64,000 nucleotides of DNA, from the NCBI GenBank assembly GCA_015039365.1, contig WION01000046.1:210981-274980 (forward strand), in the 5' to 3' direction. The position numbers and the translations under genes were made by a program. The DNA comes from Amanita rubescens. Its lineage: Eukaryota > Basidiomycota > Agaricomycetes > Agaricales > Amanitaceae. Below the pieces are notes generated by a model. The model was not told the DNA's origin and did no database searches. It was given only the letters and a program-made list of their open reading frames with translations. Shown here piece after piece: positions 35,401-46,601 of this stretch. Numbering within the stretch: position 1 is the first letter of the stretch; each line of letters starts with the position of its first letter.

Positions 35401-35901
35401 CAAGATCCTACCACCGAGATGGTACGAAGTGTAACATCCACTGAGTTTTTCTATGAAGAATAATTTACTAATGTTTCCGATCGCCTGTCAGCATCCCCCA
35501 TCAACTGTGCGCGTTTATTTTTACTGGTGACATTAAAATTATGCCTCACTTATATATTCCAGATACCACACCAATCTATCACTGGTACAGTGGAATCATT
35601 ATCCCCGCCCGCTCACTCTTCTAACACGCGTTCTATTACAGCTGTGTACAACCTGCCACTGCATGACTCACTTGATCCGCAATCGGCTGGAACCATGTTG
35701 ACCACCAGTGCGACTCTTGTTGAACGAGAACGTCGCAACTACGACATTTATCCAATATACGAAGAACCATCTGTTGCGCCAGCACGCCAAAGTACATCCT
35801 CAAGACAGCTTTACTCACCTACGCACATAGAATCACACGTGGTAAGCATTGGGTTTATTGCCCTGGGATCCGGGTTGAATCACATCGCTTTAGGACTCTG
35901 A
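32478..35901 (+). CDS. Dual TKL-type kinase protein (two active-looking kinase modules in one gene)
   Basis: Exon 1 is 32478-32747 (90 codons), including a DSDSDSDSE run from a GACTCG repeat and the conserved DMLSSLLSILNAKK. Exon 2, 32795-33184, gives the pre-kinase region and GGGGFGRVYKSE with VALK. Then come IVHGDLRG, IADFGLSR and FAAPELFG. The exon 33849-34097 (249 bp) encodes the first C-lobe and ends FVLKDWK. It splices in phase 0 to 34147-34533 (387 bp), which starts PGSCITSVVNASI, the pre-kinase region of module 2. No stop intervenes, so both kinases lie in one protein. Module 2 has GSGGFGRVFEG, VALK, AVHGDLRG, IADFGLTR and SAPELFG. The tail (IPHQSITGTVESLSPP...) is disordered and ends at 35901. 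All catalytic residues are present in both halves. Confidence 0.78.
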
Positions 35902-35949
35902 TAACAACACCACATATCCAATCCTTTATCGGCGTCTATCCTCTGAATC

Positions 35950-37290
35950 GCTACATTCACTGGAGGATTCTTATCGTGGCATGAGTGTTTCCTTTTACCA
36001 CGTTCAGCTTGAGTCGTTGAAACGAAATGCTATAGTATAACATAGACGTATTGGAAAAACCGGGGGGTAATAAAAAGAGTTTGACAGGACGATCAAAAGC
36101 TGAGACGGATTCTTATCATGGTGTAAGTATTTTCTTTTACCATGTTCAACTTGAGTCATTGAAACGAAATGCTATAGTATGACCTAGACTTATTATTGGA
36201 AAAACCGGGGGGTAATAAAAAGAGTTTGACAGGACGATCAAAAGCTGAGACGGATTCTTATCATGGCGTAAGTATTTTCTTTTACCATGTTCAACTTGAG
36301 TCATTGAAACGAAATGCTATAGTATGACCAAGACTTATTATTGGAAAAACCGGGGGGTAATAAAAAGAGTTTGACAGGACGATCAAAAGCTGAGACGGAT
36401 TCTTATCATGGCGTAAGTATTTTCTTCTACCATGTTCAACTTGAGTCATTGAAACGAAATGCAATAGTATGACCTAGACTTATTATTGGAAAGACCGGGG
36501 GGTAATAAAAAGAGTTTGACAGGACGATTAACGGATGGTGTGAGTATTTTCTTTTACCATGTTTAACTCGAGTCGTTGAAGCGAAATGCTATAGTATAGC
36601 ACAGACTTATTAGGGCCGGAATGCAATGTTGTCAATGTTTGTAGACGCCGCTTCTCCGAATAATATATTCACTAATGTTTCTGGAGAGGGATTCTGATCA
36701 TGGCGTAAGTATTTCCTTTTACCATGTTCAACTTGAGTTGTTGAAATGAAATGCTATAGTATAACCCAAACTTATCGGAAAAACCGAGGGGTAATAAAAA
36801 GAGTTTGACAGGACAATTGGATGGCGTAAGTATTTTCTTTTACCACGTTCAACTTGAGTCGTTGAAACGAAATGCTATAGTATGACCCAGACTTATTAAA
36901 ACCGGGCCGGGAACGCAATGTTGTCAATGTTTGTAGACGTCACTTCTCCGAATAATAATTTTTTTCACTAATGTTTCTGGAGATGGATTCTGATCATGGT
37001 GTAAGTATTTTCTTTTACCATGTTCAACTCGAGTCGTTGAAACGAAATGCTATAGTATAGCACAGACTTATTAAAACCGGAAGGCAATATTGTCAATGTT
37101 TGTAGACGCCGCTTCTCCGAATAATATATTTACTAATGTTTCTGGAGATGGATTCTGATCATGGCGTAAGTTTTTCATTTTACCACGTTCAACATGAGTC
37201 ATTGAAACGGGATGCTATAGTATAGCACAGACTTATTAAAACCGGGGGATAATAAAAAGAGTTTGACAGGACGATTAAAAGCTATGTTTC
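35950..37290. repeat. Nine-unit tandem array with two alternating spacers
   Basis: A core of about 60 bp (GTAAGTATTTTCTTTTACCA, then GTTCAACTTGAGTC and GAAACGAAATGCTATAGTAT) recurs at about 35975, 36119, 36265, 36410, 36536, 36701, 36822, 36998 and 37162. Spacer A carries GGGGGGTAATAAAAAGAGTT plus TGACAGGACGAT. Spacer B carries GTTGTCAATGTTTGTAGACG plus CTTCTCCGAATAATA. Units with spacer A have a period of about 144 bp. The array begins just after the dual-kinase gene. Each core starts with a perfect-looking splice donor after ATGG, so the unit may derive from intron/exon sequence of a kinase gene. No open frame spans the array. Confidence 0.85.
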
Positions 37291-38379
37291 AATCTGCCAC
37301 CAGAAGTAGACGTACACCGTCCCCAGTGCGCAGACAGAATTCTTTTATGAACCACATTTTACTAATTTCTTCAATGGCATAGACTCCGTTCACCCTTTCC
37401 CCTATGGTGCGCATATTGAGTTCTGTGGACAAACATTTATCTTTTGTATATCAGTCTGCATCGTCACCGCCCGTGAGCATTCCCTTTACCTAGTACAAAC
37501 TAGTATACTTAAATGCACCTCAGCCCCCAATGCGTTATGTGAGCATTTCGTTTTTTGACTTCCGGAAACTGAAATAGGCCATCATAGGACCCTAGCAATC
37601 CCAGTACTTTTTCACCAGCTCCTTCTACCGTACGCAGATCTAGAGTTATTCTCCAGACAACATAATGATTTATTTTTTGTATGTCAGTATACGTCATCAC
37701 CCGTAAGCATTCCTTTTACCTACGAACTAATAATAATATACTAAACACACCTCAGCCCATAGTAGTCGATGATCATGGTAGGTAATTTTTCTCTTTTCAT
37801 ATCATTCATTATCAGAGTATTCATACGTCCCATAGGGACTGTGATTCTTGTACAGTTAGTCTGACCCATCAGGTTCTTTAACATCTTTGATTCTACCGTT
37901 CAGCAGTGCCGAATCAACGGCGCAGGTAAGTAATTTTCCATCCAAGTTACAGAATCTAAGGGTGCGAGCTTACCGTAGAACGATTCGGATTCATCCGTCG
38001 ATCAGGTTAGTTTTTCTTTGATCTCAATGCCATCTGTAACCTTCTAACTGCCAACCATGCATCCCCCTTTCAGACGACATTGTCTACTGCAGAGATTCGT
38101 GATGGGCCCCCAAGGTAAAGTCAGTTCGGCCTGTTGATGAAATATAGCTAGAAGTATAGCAGATTTCAGGAGGAAATGCTGACAGCGAGAGATCCCGCTA
38201 TGCATGTGCCACGCAGAAAGTTAGAGAAAGCGGAGGGCAATAAAGGGGAAGAGGACCCTGTTTTCCACGTGCTGCTTCGGGGACGGGGGAAAAATGAGAG
38301 ACATGAAAGAGGTACTGAGGAAGAGGTACCTGCTCCGCACGCGACCATGGCGCACCGCAACTCCGTCCCGCACACGACC
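37291..38379. other. No supported gene; short repeated intron-like blocks
   Basis: Blocks near 37455-37520 and 37684-37760 resemble each other (GTCAGT...TCACC, GTAAGCATTCC or GTGAGCATTCC, then CACCTCAGCCC). Several donor-like and acceptor-like motifs occur, but no coding exon was recognised. The last 200 bp hold the upstream region of the kinase at 38380. That includes a 33-bp direct duplication that doubles the start peptide MAHRNSV (ATGs at 38347 and 38380). Confidence 0.4.
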
Positions 38380-39901
38380 ATGGCACACCGCAACTCTGTC
38401 AATCACTCCCTTCCACCACTGCTTTCTATGATGAGGGAAAGACAGGTGTGTCATCTTTAGGATGCACGTATGCCTTCCAGCTGACGGTCCGCAGTCCAGA
38501 TTCCCCCTCACTTCTGTCGTAAATGAATCGACCATCGGTCTCTTACGAAACGTGTTATCGCACGAAGACTACGCCCTTGCCGCGGAACAAGTCAACAACT
38601 CTTCAGACATCGAGAACGTGTTGGAATTACTGCTTTTCGTACTACGCAACCGTTACCTTTCAAACCCAGATACGAACGTGGACACGAATCGCCGTGCAAG
38701 ACGATTCATGTCTAAAATCATATCAAGGTCTCCCGTTTTGCCAAGATCCCTGTTCCTAACGGGGGGTCTCACCATGCCTGGCGATCGCGATCTCATTGGT
38801 AAGGGTACTTTCGGGCTCGTGTTCAAAGGTGAACACGCAGGAAAAGCTGTTGCACTAAAAGCACTATACAAAACTCGCAAAAATGTCGTACGTTACCACA
38901 TCAATCTCTTTCCATTCCATCTTTCATTTCGATACATCAAAATCAGGATGTCTGTCGTGAAGCGTTGATGTGGCGATCTCTTCATCACAAATTCGTGTTA
39001 CCCTTTTTGGGGATTTACGAAAATGAAGCAGCGGGTCGCATCTTCCTCGTCTCGCCGTATATGACGAACGGTACACTATCACAATGGCGGAAGAAACAAG
39101 CACCATCGCCGCTGGATATTGAAAAACGTGTATGTTTCTCATCACAGCACTGGTTTCGGTTGTTGACTTTTTGAAAGCTCGTAGAAGTCGCACGAGGAAT
39201 CCACTACATCCACTCCGAAGGTGTTATCCACGGTGACCTTTGCGGGGTACCTCCTCAAATCTTGATATTGTCGATATGCTGACTAACTTCTCTCAGGACA
39301 ACATTCTCCTAGACGCCGATCTTCAAGTCCAAATCACCGATTTCGGATTAACACGACATTCTGAAGCTACAGCAACGGGAACGGGAGCACTGCGTTCCAG
39401 CTTTGCTGCTCCAGAGCTATTCGGATACAACGAAAGCGAATTTTCCGATTCAGAAGATTCAACAGCCAGATCACAAGAGTCGGACATCTACGCTTTTGGC
39501 TGCCTGTATTACGAGGTGAGCAATACCAAATATCCCGGTGCCCTACCGAACCCCGGATTGCACAGATCCATTACGATGTCATTCCTTTCGAGAGAGCACC
39601 ACCCATGCACATCGTACAGGCTGTCTCCAGAAACGAACGTCCACCTCGACTAGATGACCCACCCCTAAGCGACGACGCCTGGCGACTCATCCACCAATGC
39701 TGGGCACACGAGAAATGGAAGCGCCCGGGCATCCGAGACGTCGTCAAAACCATGAAATCCTGGGGAATCCCCCAGGGAATGTCACCTACCACCAAGCTTC
39801 CTCTTTCAGCCACGTCCAGAATTCCGCAACGAACAAGCAAATCCCATTCGGCGAATAGACATTTGAAAAGCCAGGGATCTTTTAGCGGGGATACAACCTG
39901 A
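38380..39901 (+). CDS. TKL-type kinase, inverted near-copy of the 23.6-25.3 kb kinase, no Hsp70
   Basis: The exons are 38380-38445, 38495-38887, 38947-39129, 39178-39246, 39297-39515 and 39566-39901. Exons 1-5 have the same lengths as in the minus-strand sister, and even the introns are similar. The loop is GKGTFGLVFKG, with VALKALYK, VIHGDLCG, ITDFGLTR and FAAPELFGYN, so catalysis looks intact. The tail diverges after SHSANRHLKSQGSFSG and stops at 39901, well before any Hsp70 start. It is thus a truncated version of the fusion architecture. ATG 38347, 33 bp upstream and in frame, is an alternative start, and the frame is open back to an ATG at 38176. Confidence 0.85.
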
Positions 39902-40236
39902 TAGTAGTCACGATTACCAAGACGTATAGTCCGCGCGTGACATGCTTGAGCGCACCCAAAAATTTCACTCGTAGCGGGGTATACCTACACATCGTTAATA
40001 CACACTACTTTCAATTGACATAACACGTCCTAAGTTATAATATAGTTCTTTATAGGAGATTGGTGAGGATGGGATGTAATCCAATAACAAAAAAAAACAA
40101 ACATTAACGAGCCTTGAGCCTTGATTGAAAGAGAAAAAACAAATGAAGCGGAGGGCCGGAAAAAAATAGTAGAATAGGATGGTGGCACATAACCTTTCGC
40201 AAAAAAAAAAAAAAAAAACACTGAGAACGCTCTCCT
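39902..40236. other. No gene; shared 3' flank of convergent genes
   Basis: This lies between the stop of a plus-strand kinase and the stop of a minus-strand gene. It contains AT-rich sequence and an 18-base A-run at about 40202-40219. No coding signal. Confidence 0.5.
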
Positions 40237-41815
40237 TTACGCCCGTTGAGTTGTCATCGTCGGCGAACCAGCAGTAACAGGCACAATAGACGCTTCCAAT
40301 CGTTCTTCCAAACCTTTTCCAAACCCTTCACGTTCAAACTCTCCTCCAACATCATCGAATATGTTCAAACTATCCTGTCTCGCAGGACCACCACCGTGTT
40401 TGCTGCCCGCCCCATTCGGACTTATCGGAAAGCCTCTAAGACTGCCAGTCGCACTCGCCGTGGTCGGATGTTGATGACCATGGTGATGATAATGGTGCCC
40501 CGTTAAACTGAGCAAATGCGGAGGCGGATCGATTGAGGAAGCGGATGTTGTCAACATGGATAAAGGAAGCGTCGAAGCGGGTGTTGACGTAAGCAAGTCT
40601 GAATAAGACATGAAGGAGAGCCGTTTGTTGGCTCCGTGGCTTGGGGAGGGAGGGTGGGAGGGGCTGGTTGTGGATAAGGGACTGATAAGAGGGGATGTGG
40701 CAGTTGCGCCGGTACTCGGGGCCGTTGTGGTGGCAACCGCAACCGTTGCTGCGCCGGCTGTTCCAGCGAGTTGGTGTTGTTGGCGTTTCGTTTCGTACTG
40801 GTGATCATCATGTGAGGTAGCGGTAGGTGAGTCTGATTCATCATCAACGCTCGAGGTGGTTGTAAAGTAGGTCGAGGTGGGGGTGATGATCGAAGGGGTG
40901 CTTTCCACATGTAAGCGATCATGTTGTTCAGGCTCCGAAACAAACTGGGTTTGGACGGACGGACGGCCGGCGGGGATACCGGAAGGGTGGCTTTGAGGAG
41001 AGCCAGAGGTGGTCGTCGCGATCGCGGACATCGAATGAGGGTTCGGCTGGGGAATACTCAGCAGGAGATCAGCCCTTTGCCCAGCGTGGCCGAAGGGCCC
41101 AGAGCCGAGACGTAGGCCGAGGGGACTAGGACTCCGACTCCTGAAGCTGCCGATCGGACTTGCGAATCCGCTGCTCCTCCCTCCATATGGGTCCCCAAGA
41201 CCGGACGAATTGGCAGGGGTAACCACTGAAATCTTGTCACCAGACTCCGGATCCTGGAGACCAGTGAGGATAGTTGCGGCCGAGTCCAAGACGGAGGGTA
41301 CGGAGAGCTCAAGATGTTCTGTTGTCTTTGCTCTTGGAATGCGGTGTGGATTAGAAGAGTTTGGAGGGGAGGGAGAGACCAATGGTTCTATATCGCGCTC
41401 GAATATGGCCGAGGAGGAAGAGTGGCTGTTAGAGATAAGGGGTATGACGTGAGTTTGTGCCACATATGGCAGTTAGGTTAAAACGACGTACACGGAGGTG
41501 GGAGAAGATGGGATGGAACCTGGCGAACGTGAGCCATGCCTTGCGTCTGAAGTTCTGAGCATTTGAGATGCGCGCCTTGGGGAGCGAAAAGAGGTTGAGG
41601 TGACATGTCGTAACTCTAACTGCGGTTGGTGTGATTGAGTTGGAGAGTGGTAAGCGGGAGGAGCTGAGTCGAGGTACGTTATAAAGAGATTTGTAGGAGA
41701 GTAAAAGGAAGATACTTACAATGGGGAGAGTCGGATGACATTTGAGATGATGGTGGAAGGTCGGAGGACATGGGTGTGGCTGTGCTAGAGGAGCGGTAAT
41801 ACGAGCACGTGGCAT
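40237..41815 (-). CDS. Conserved fungal Ser/Pro-rich protein (LSFMSYSDLL family)
   Basis: Three exons fit in phase: 41720-41815, 41492-41619 and 40237-41425. Exon 2 gives SPGSIPSSPTS, and the junction completes V-HSSSSAIFERDIEPL. Downstream landmarks are KRLSFMSYSDLLTSTP and, near the end, EFEREGFGKGLEERLE. These motifs recur in uncharacterised proteins across Dikarya. The rest is low complexity (Ser/Pro/Thr, His-rich patches). It is probably a disordered cytosolic or nuclear protein; no enzymatic domain is seen and the function is unknown. The start at 41815 is chosen because it keeps phase. The ATG at 41771 is in a different frame. Confidence 0.72.
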
Positions 41816-42184
41816 TGACTCTTTGGCCTAGACTCTCACGTTCAAATAACCGCCTCGACTCTCACGTTCTCCTTCCAGGCCCGATGCCTAGACGTTTGGA
41901 TTCATGAATCTCAACCCGCACTGTTCGGTCATTACGGAGTGTATGGAACTCGTACTAAGTAACCCCGGTGGGAAGGGATTCAGAAGCACTTACGTTGTCG
42001 TCACATTGCACGTCACACAGCGTGACACAGCAGCAAGCCTGTTCCCGCCATCACCTAGATTTGCTCGGCTACGCTCTTTTGCACTGAGACGCTCTCTCTA
42101 TCTCTCTCGCGTTCTCAACGCTGTACACTCACAGCCATCTACACCTTGTTTCTTTACACTCATTGACTTACTTCAGTCAATCAA
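41816..42184. promoter_or_regulatory. Divergent intergenic region between two conserved genes
   Basis: It separates the divergent starts at 41815 (minus) and 42185 (plus). It contains pyrimidine-rich stretches (TCTCTCTATCTCTCTCGCG at about 42091-42109) typical of fungal promoters. No specific element can be assigned. Confidence 0.4.
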
Positions 42185-43529
42185 ATGTCCGTACCGGGCT
42201 CTCCATGGGCCGACATGCCTCATGGCATAGACATCAACGCCGGGCCCATCATCCCTCCCCCACCAGGGGCGACGTACCAACAGCCAAGGTGAGCCGGTAT
42301 TTTACCTGGCCTCGCTCTACTCTACGTGCGTCATGCTGACGAAGTACCTACGCCACACAAAAGAGTATCCAACGGTACTCCTTACCCCCAGTATCCCACT
42401 TACCTCCCCGCGGATCATCCCTCTACACCCCCTTGGGCCGCATCTTCCTTCCCCCCAGCTACCAGTTATCCACCATGGGCAGGAGCAGGAGGGGCACCAC
42501 CCTACGCACAGACACCCGCCGGCTCGTTTGGGCTACCAAGTCCTGCTTCCTTTGGACCGGCTACCCCAATGTCAGGTTACACCCCATTGTCGTATGTCAC
42601 CCCCTCCATGTCCGCTCAACCGATCGCCGCCACTCCCTACTTCAACGCTGCCGCCAGACCTGCGGGAGGCGCGCTTGGCTTAACCGCCTCACCTATGCTG
42701 GATGGCTATGGCTATCCACTCTCTCGAACACCATCAGGCGGCGGGGGCGGACGGAAAAAGAAACGCAGCATCGCTGGAGGGATCATTGGCAAATCCGCTT
42801 CTGCCGGCAGCAGAAGTGATTATCAACTCTGGAGTGGACCAGAGGTCTACAGTCTCAAGAACCTAGCGAGGAGACCGAGGGATTGGAGACCTGATTATAA
42901 CCCTCGCTCCGGGATCGCGTCCTATATCTCGTTGGGGAAGCATAGATCTGATGTTCCTGGTACGTCCCTCCCTGAAAAAAAAAAACTTTAACGCTGACGA
43001 CATACTGACGTTACGTTGCGCAGAGTACACTGATCCGGTCAAACGGACGCTCAACGCCTTAATTTCATACAGACCCGGGGAACCTTCCATGTACTGGAAT
43101 CTCCGATATTCGCCGCAACCCGGATGTATCGATTTTATGAAACTCAACCGGGCGTATAACAATATCGATATGGTCCAACTCGCGACGAGTCCACCTGCGG
43201 ACCAGATGCGGCTTTACCATCCCAGATTACCGTGGTACATTGACGTGTTCAGAATGACCCCTAACGGGATTACGATACAAGACGTTTTGTTCGCGATTTA
43301 TAATCAGCTCGCGTCCCAGATACATCAACGACATTATTATAATGAAGAACTGGACGATGCTCATCGCGGCGTGTTGAGTGCCGCGTTTAGCGATCGCTGT
43401 GGGAATCGGAGAAGTGAATCAGAAAGAGGGATTTTACAGATTGATTTTTTGGCGGACAAGTTTGTTTTGTTCGGTCTCGTAAAGGGAAAGAATGGGATGT
43501 GGGAGTTGAAAACGGGTGAGGAGGACTAA
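42185..43529 (+). CDS. DUF6699 domain protein
   Basis: Three exons: 42185-42288 (MSVPGSPWADMPHGIDINAG), 42364-42959 and 43024-43529, all phase-compatible. The N-terminal half is Pro/Gly-rich and disordered, with a basic GGGGGRKKKRS patch. The C-terminal half is the folded domain. Landmarks are DPVKRTLNALISYRPGEPSM, LPWYIDVFRMTPNGITIQDV, IYNQLASQIHQRHY, LSAAFSDRCGN and a closing FLADKFVLFGLVKGK...MWEL. These follow the DUF6699 pattern, a domain frequent in Agaricomycetes and of unknown function. The same domain is fused to a kinase in the neighbouring convergent gene (44390-46601). Confidence 0.8.
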
Positions 43530-44389
43530 ACCGTTTCGCGTTGCACGTTTTTGCTTTTCTCTCTGTCTCTCTCCAAAACTGATTATACCGCTGTGTTTTG
43601 TTTGTGCTTTTTTTGTTGTACGTTTTCTCTTAATGTATCAATACATATTGTCTTTAAGAAGCTTTGTTCACGAGTTCTGATTCGCATCACGCGCCAAGAT
43701 GACCGGTGTCAAGTGGAAATAGAGTGGTGAGAATAGAACAATAACCAAGGGACCTATTTTGGGTTCGTTTGTGCATTCATCAGTCACAATCGCGCATCTT
43801 GGAGCGTGGTGGGAATCCCTCGTGGGAGGGTCAGGAAAGGAGATATTCAGGGGTGTAATTCAACGCGGGGTTATGACCCTGCAGAACTTTGCTGTGCAGT
43901 GGCACTGCAAAATCGTATATGGGCGCAGCGCGAGGCTTCCACGTGGACGGTGATCTTCCTTCGGTCCGGGGAACGCGTATAAGCGCTGACAGCGCTCATG
44001 CTTTCCAGTTTGACTCGAACTTTGAGAAACGCCGACATCAATGACATCAAGCCACATTAACCAAGACGGGGTCATTAGTGGTGCCTGCTGCGGCAAACTG
44101 GTACGCAGCTCTTCTTTTCTCGACCTGACTGACTCGGAGATGTGATCACTGATTGGGCGTTCCAAGTAGTTGATCCAACGTTTTTGCTCTCTTAACCTGC
44201 CCTTGGGTGTTTGAGCTACGAAAGCTCTTTTTGCGACATCATAGAAGTTGATATTGCGCCTGAGTCTGTTCCCACACGCTAGCCAGACCATGTACGGTCA
44301 TAGCCACCATATCTCTGATACCAAATGGCCCGTTGATCATTACAGCGCAACAAAACACTAGAGTCATCCTCACCTCATGCATCTGCAGG
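43530..44389. other. No gene; shared 3' flank
   Basis: This lies between convergent genes. The first part is pyrimidine-rich 3'-flanking sequence. The open frame on the minus strand at 43860-44291 has no recognisable domain. Confidence 0.45.
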
Positions 44390-46601
44390 CTACATAGGTT
44401 CCAAGTAGCTCTCTGGGACAAGACTATGATGACCTTCCCTGCCTTTCCTTGTATCGTCCACGATGGCCCACCCGTCTCCTCGCCCCCCAACAACAGTTAC
44501 AAGCTGACCTTCCTCCAGTCCCATCTCATTGTCTCCCTCAGGCTCGAACGCATATAATGCGCGATACATCCCAGCAGGACGTGATGTATCGGCTCGCGCC
44601 GCATCAAAGTTCTTACGATCCGAAATTATGAGTCTCAGTACCTCCGGCGGCCCGTCGCCCGTCCCAACCAAACCCTTGAACCATACCTTATCCAAAAGAT
44701 AATCCACTTTCCTAATTCCTCCATTCCTCAAAAACCGTTCCCTCAAAGGTTCATTCGCGCACCGCTTGTAGAACGCCTGGTTCACTTTATCCTTCATCTC
44801 GGGATCCAGCCTTTCCCGATCACTGTGGGTGATCTCCTCATGCAGCGTGCGGTGAATCTGAGATAATACGTTTCCCAGACTCATAGTAGGATGTTCAGGG
44901 AGCGAAATCGTCCCCATCTGTTCGCGGTAACTGTATGGGTGGGACTCGAGGACGACAGGCCATTCAGGAATCTCATCGCATACAATTTTAAGGCGGGACA
45001 CTGGGGGACACGTAGCGGGTTGAGCTAGGGTATCAACACCGATAAATGCTGGCTGCCCATGGACGATTTGCATGGGTAAGTACTGCGATGAGAGATTGAA
45101 TATGAAGCCATTGCTAGGCGTTTGACCATCGAGGAACGGATGGATAGCAAATGTGCTGTAGGGTGCGCTACCTCGAGATGGTGTCAGATTGGACGGGAAC
45201 AGGACGACTGTCGGACTGGCAAATAGGGTTATAGCTCTCATGCTTTTTGTGACGTCTTTTATTCTTGGTCGTTTGGATGCTTTCCTCTCCCAGCATCGCT
45301 GAATCATGTTCCATGTCAAATCGCTCAAGGGCGGTTCATCTAGTCGAGGAGGAAGTGCGCCTCGAGAAACGAGTGTCATGATCTGTATGTCCTGTTTGCC
45401 TGAAAAAGGTATGCTATCATAATGAATCTAGAGATTTCTGCAATTAAGAGCGTGAGCATATTTATTATTATGACCTACTTCATAATATAGACATCCAAAT
45501 GCGTAGATGTCCGACATTTGTGTTCTGATCGGAACATCATCATCAGAAGGGTTGTCATCTTCAGAGAATCCGAGTAACTCTGGAGCTGCAAAATTAAGGT
45601 GTAATGAGCCCGATCGAGTATTTGTAGATTCAGAGAGTCGAGTTAATCCAAAGTCAGTGATTTGAACATGAAAATTGGCATCCAAGAGGATGTTATCCTG
45701 AAGAGAAGAGTCAGCATTTCAAATTAGCATGTTCTACGTGAGATACCCCGCGGAGGTCGCCATGAACAACGTCTTTTGAATGAATGTATTCGATACCTTG
45801 TGCCACTTCAAATATCTAAAGAGCGTGAGAGTCGACGAGAGTCAGAGAGGAGAAAAAGCTCACGAGTTTTTCTATCTCTGTTGCAGACGGGTTTACTTTC
45901 TTCCGCCATTCAGCTAGGGTACCATTCTTCATGTAGGGCGAGACGAGAAAGAATTGTGGTGCTGTTCCTTCCTCGAGTACGTATATTCCTAAAAACGGCA
46001 GCAAAAACCTGTGCCTCAGTAACCCCCACATTAATGCTTCTCGACAGAAAGCCTATCGAGTCAAAATTAAAGCGAACGTTATAACATTGCGACGTGAAGG
46101 ACTCACAACGTCGTTACCAGACCTGTACAATACTTTCAGCGCAACGGCGTTCCCCTGCAGTTTCCCTTTGAAAATGCGTCCAAATCCACCGCTACCGATA
46201 TAGTCGCGCTCAACCGGCATGCTGACTTGTGTCACCATCAGGGATGGTGGCACGACGGGCATAGTTGATATGATTTTGAACATCAGTCGTCTTGCTCGTT
46301 TGTTTATGTCAATGGATGCGTTCGGAAGGTTTGACAAACAACGGTTACGAAGCAAATGGAGCATAAAGTCCACCAGATTCTTGACGTCGGAGTCTTGCCA
46401 TGGCCAGTTTGCCGCAACGGTCACGTAGTCTGTACTGGATAACAACCGGGACATGTGACCAATTGTCGATGCGTTTACGACAGACGCGATAGAGGATCCG
46501 GGCTATGGGCTGTTGAGCAGGCTGTAGTATTCCGCGCTTTTGCCACACACCATTTGTTGGCTGAGTATTTTGAGTAACAATGAGAGGGTATCGTGCTGCA
46601 T
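44390..46601 (-). CDS. TKL-type kinase fused to DUF6699 and SH3 domains
   Basis: Exon 1 starts at 46601 (MQHDTLSLLLKILSQQM) and splices to PGSSIASVVNASTIG. The frame is also open upstream to an ATG at 46811, as in the dual-kinase gene, which has an extended N-terminus. The kinase has GSGGFGRIFKG, VALKVLYR, VVHGDLRG, ITDFGLTR and FAAPELLG, all intact. The C-lobe (TWNMIQRCWERKASKRPRIK) continues in one long open frame (44390-45379). First comes a DUF6699 domain (FAIHPFLDG, VSRLKIVCDEIPEWPVVLES, MSLGNVLSQIHRTLHEEI, NQAFYKRCANEP, KVDYLLDKVWFKGLVG). Then comes an SH3 domain (YRALYAFEPEGDNEMGLEEG, DGWAIV, SLVPESYLEPM). Within this window no other kinase has these domains. SH3 suggests recruitment to proline-rich ligands. 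Confidence 0.85.

Noticed and set aside
35950..37290. Possible CRISPR-like array
   Set aside because: Units are about 120-165 bp with long conserved parts and repeated (not unique) spacers; the host is a eukaryote. This is an ordinary tandem repeat.
40551..40943. 130-codon frame inside the Ser-rich conserved gene
   Set aside because: It is a shadow frame of the conserved gene 40237-41815, whose own frame carries the recognised LSFMSYSDLL and GKGLEERLE motifs.
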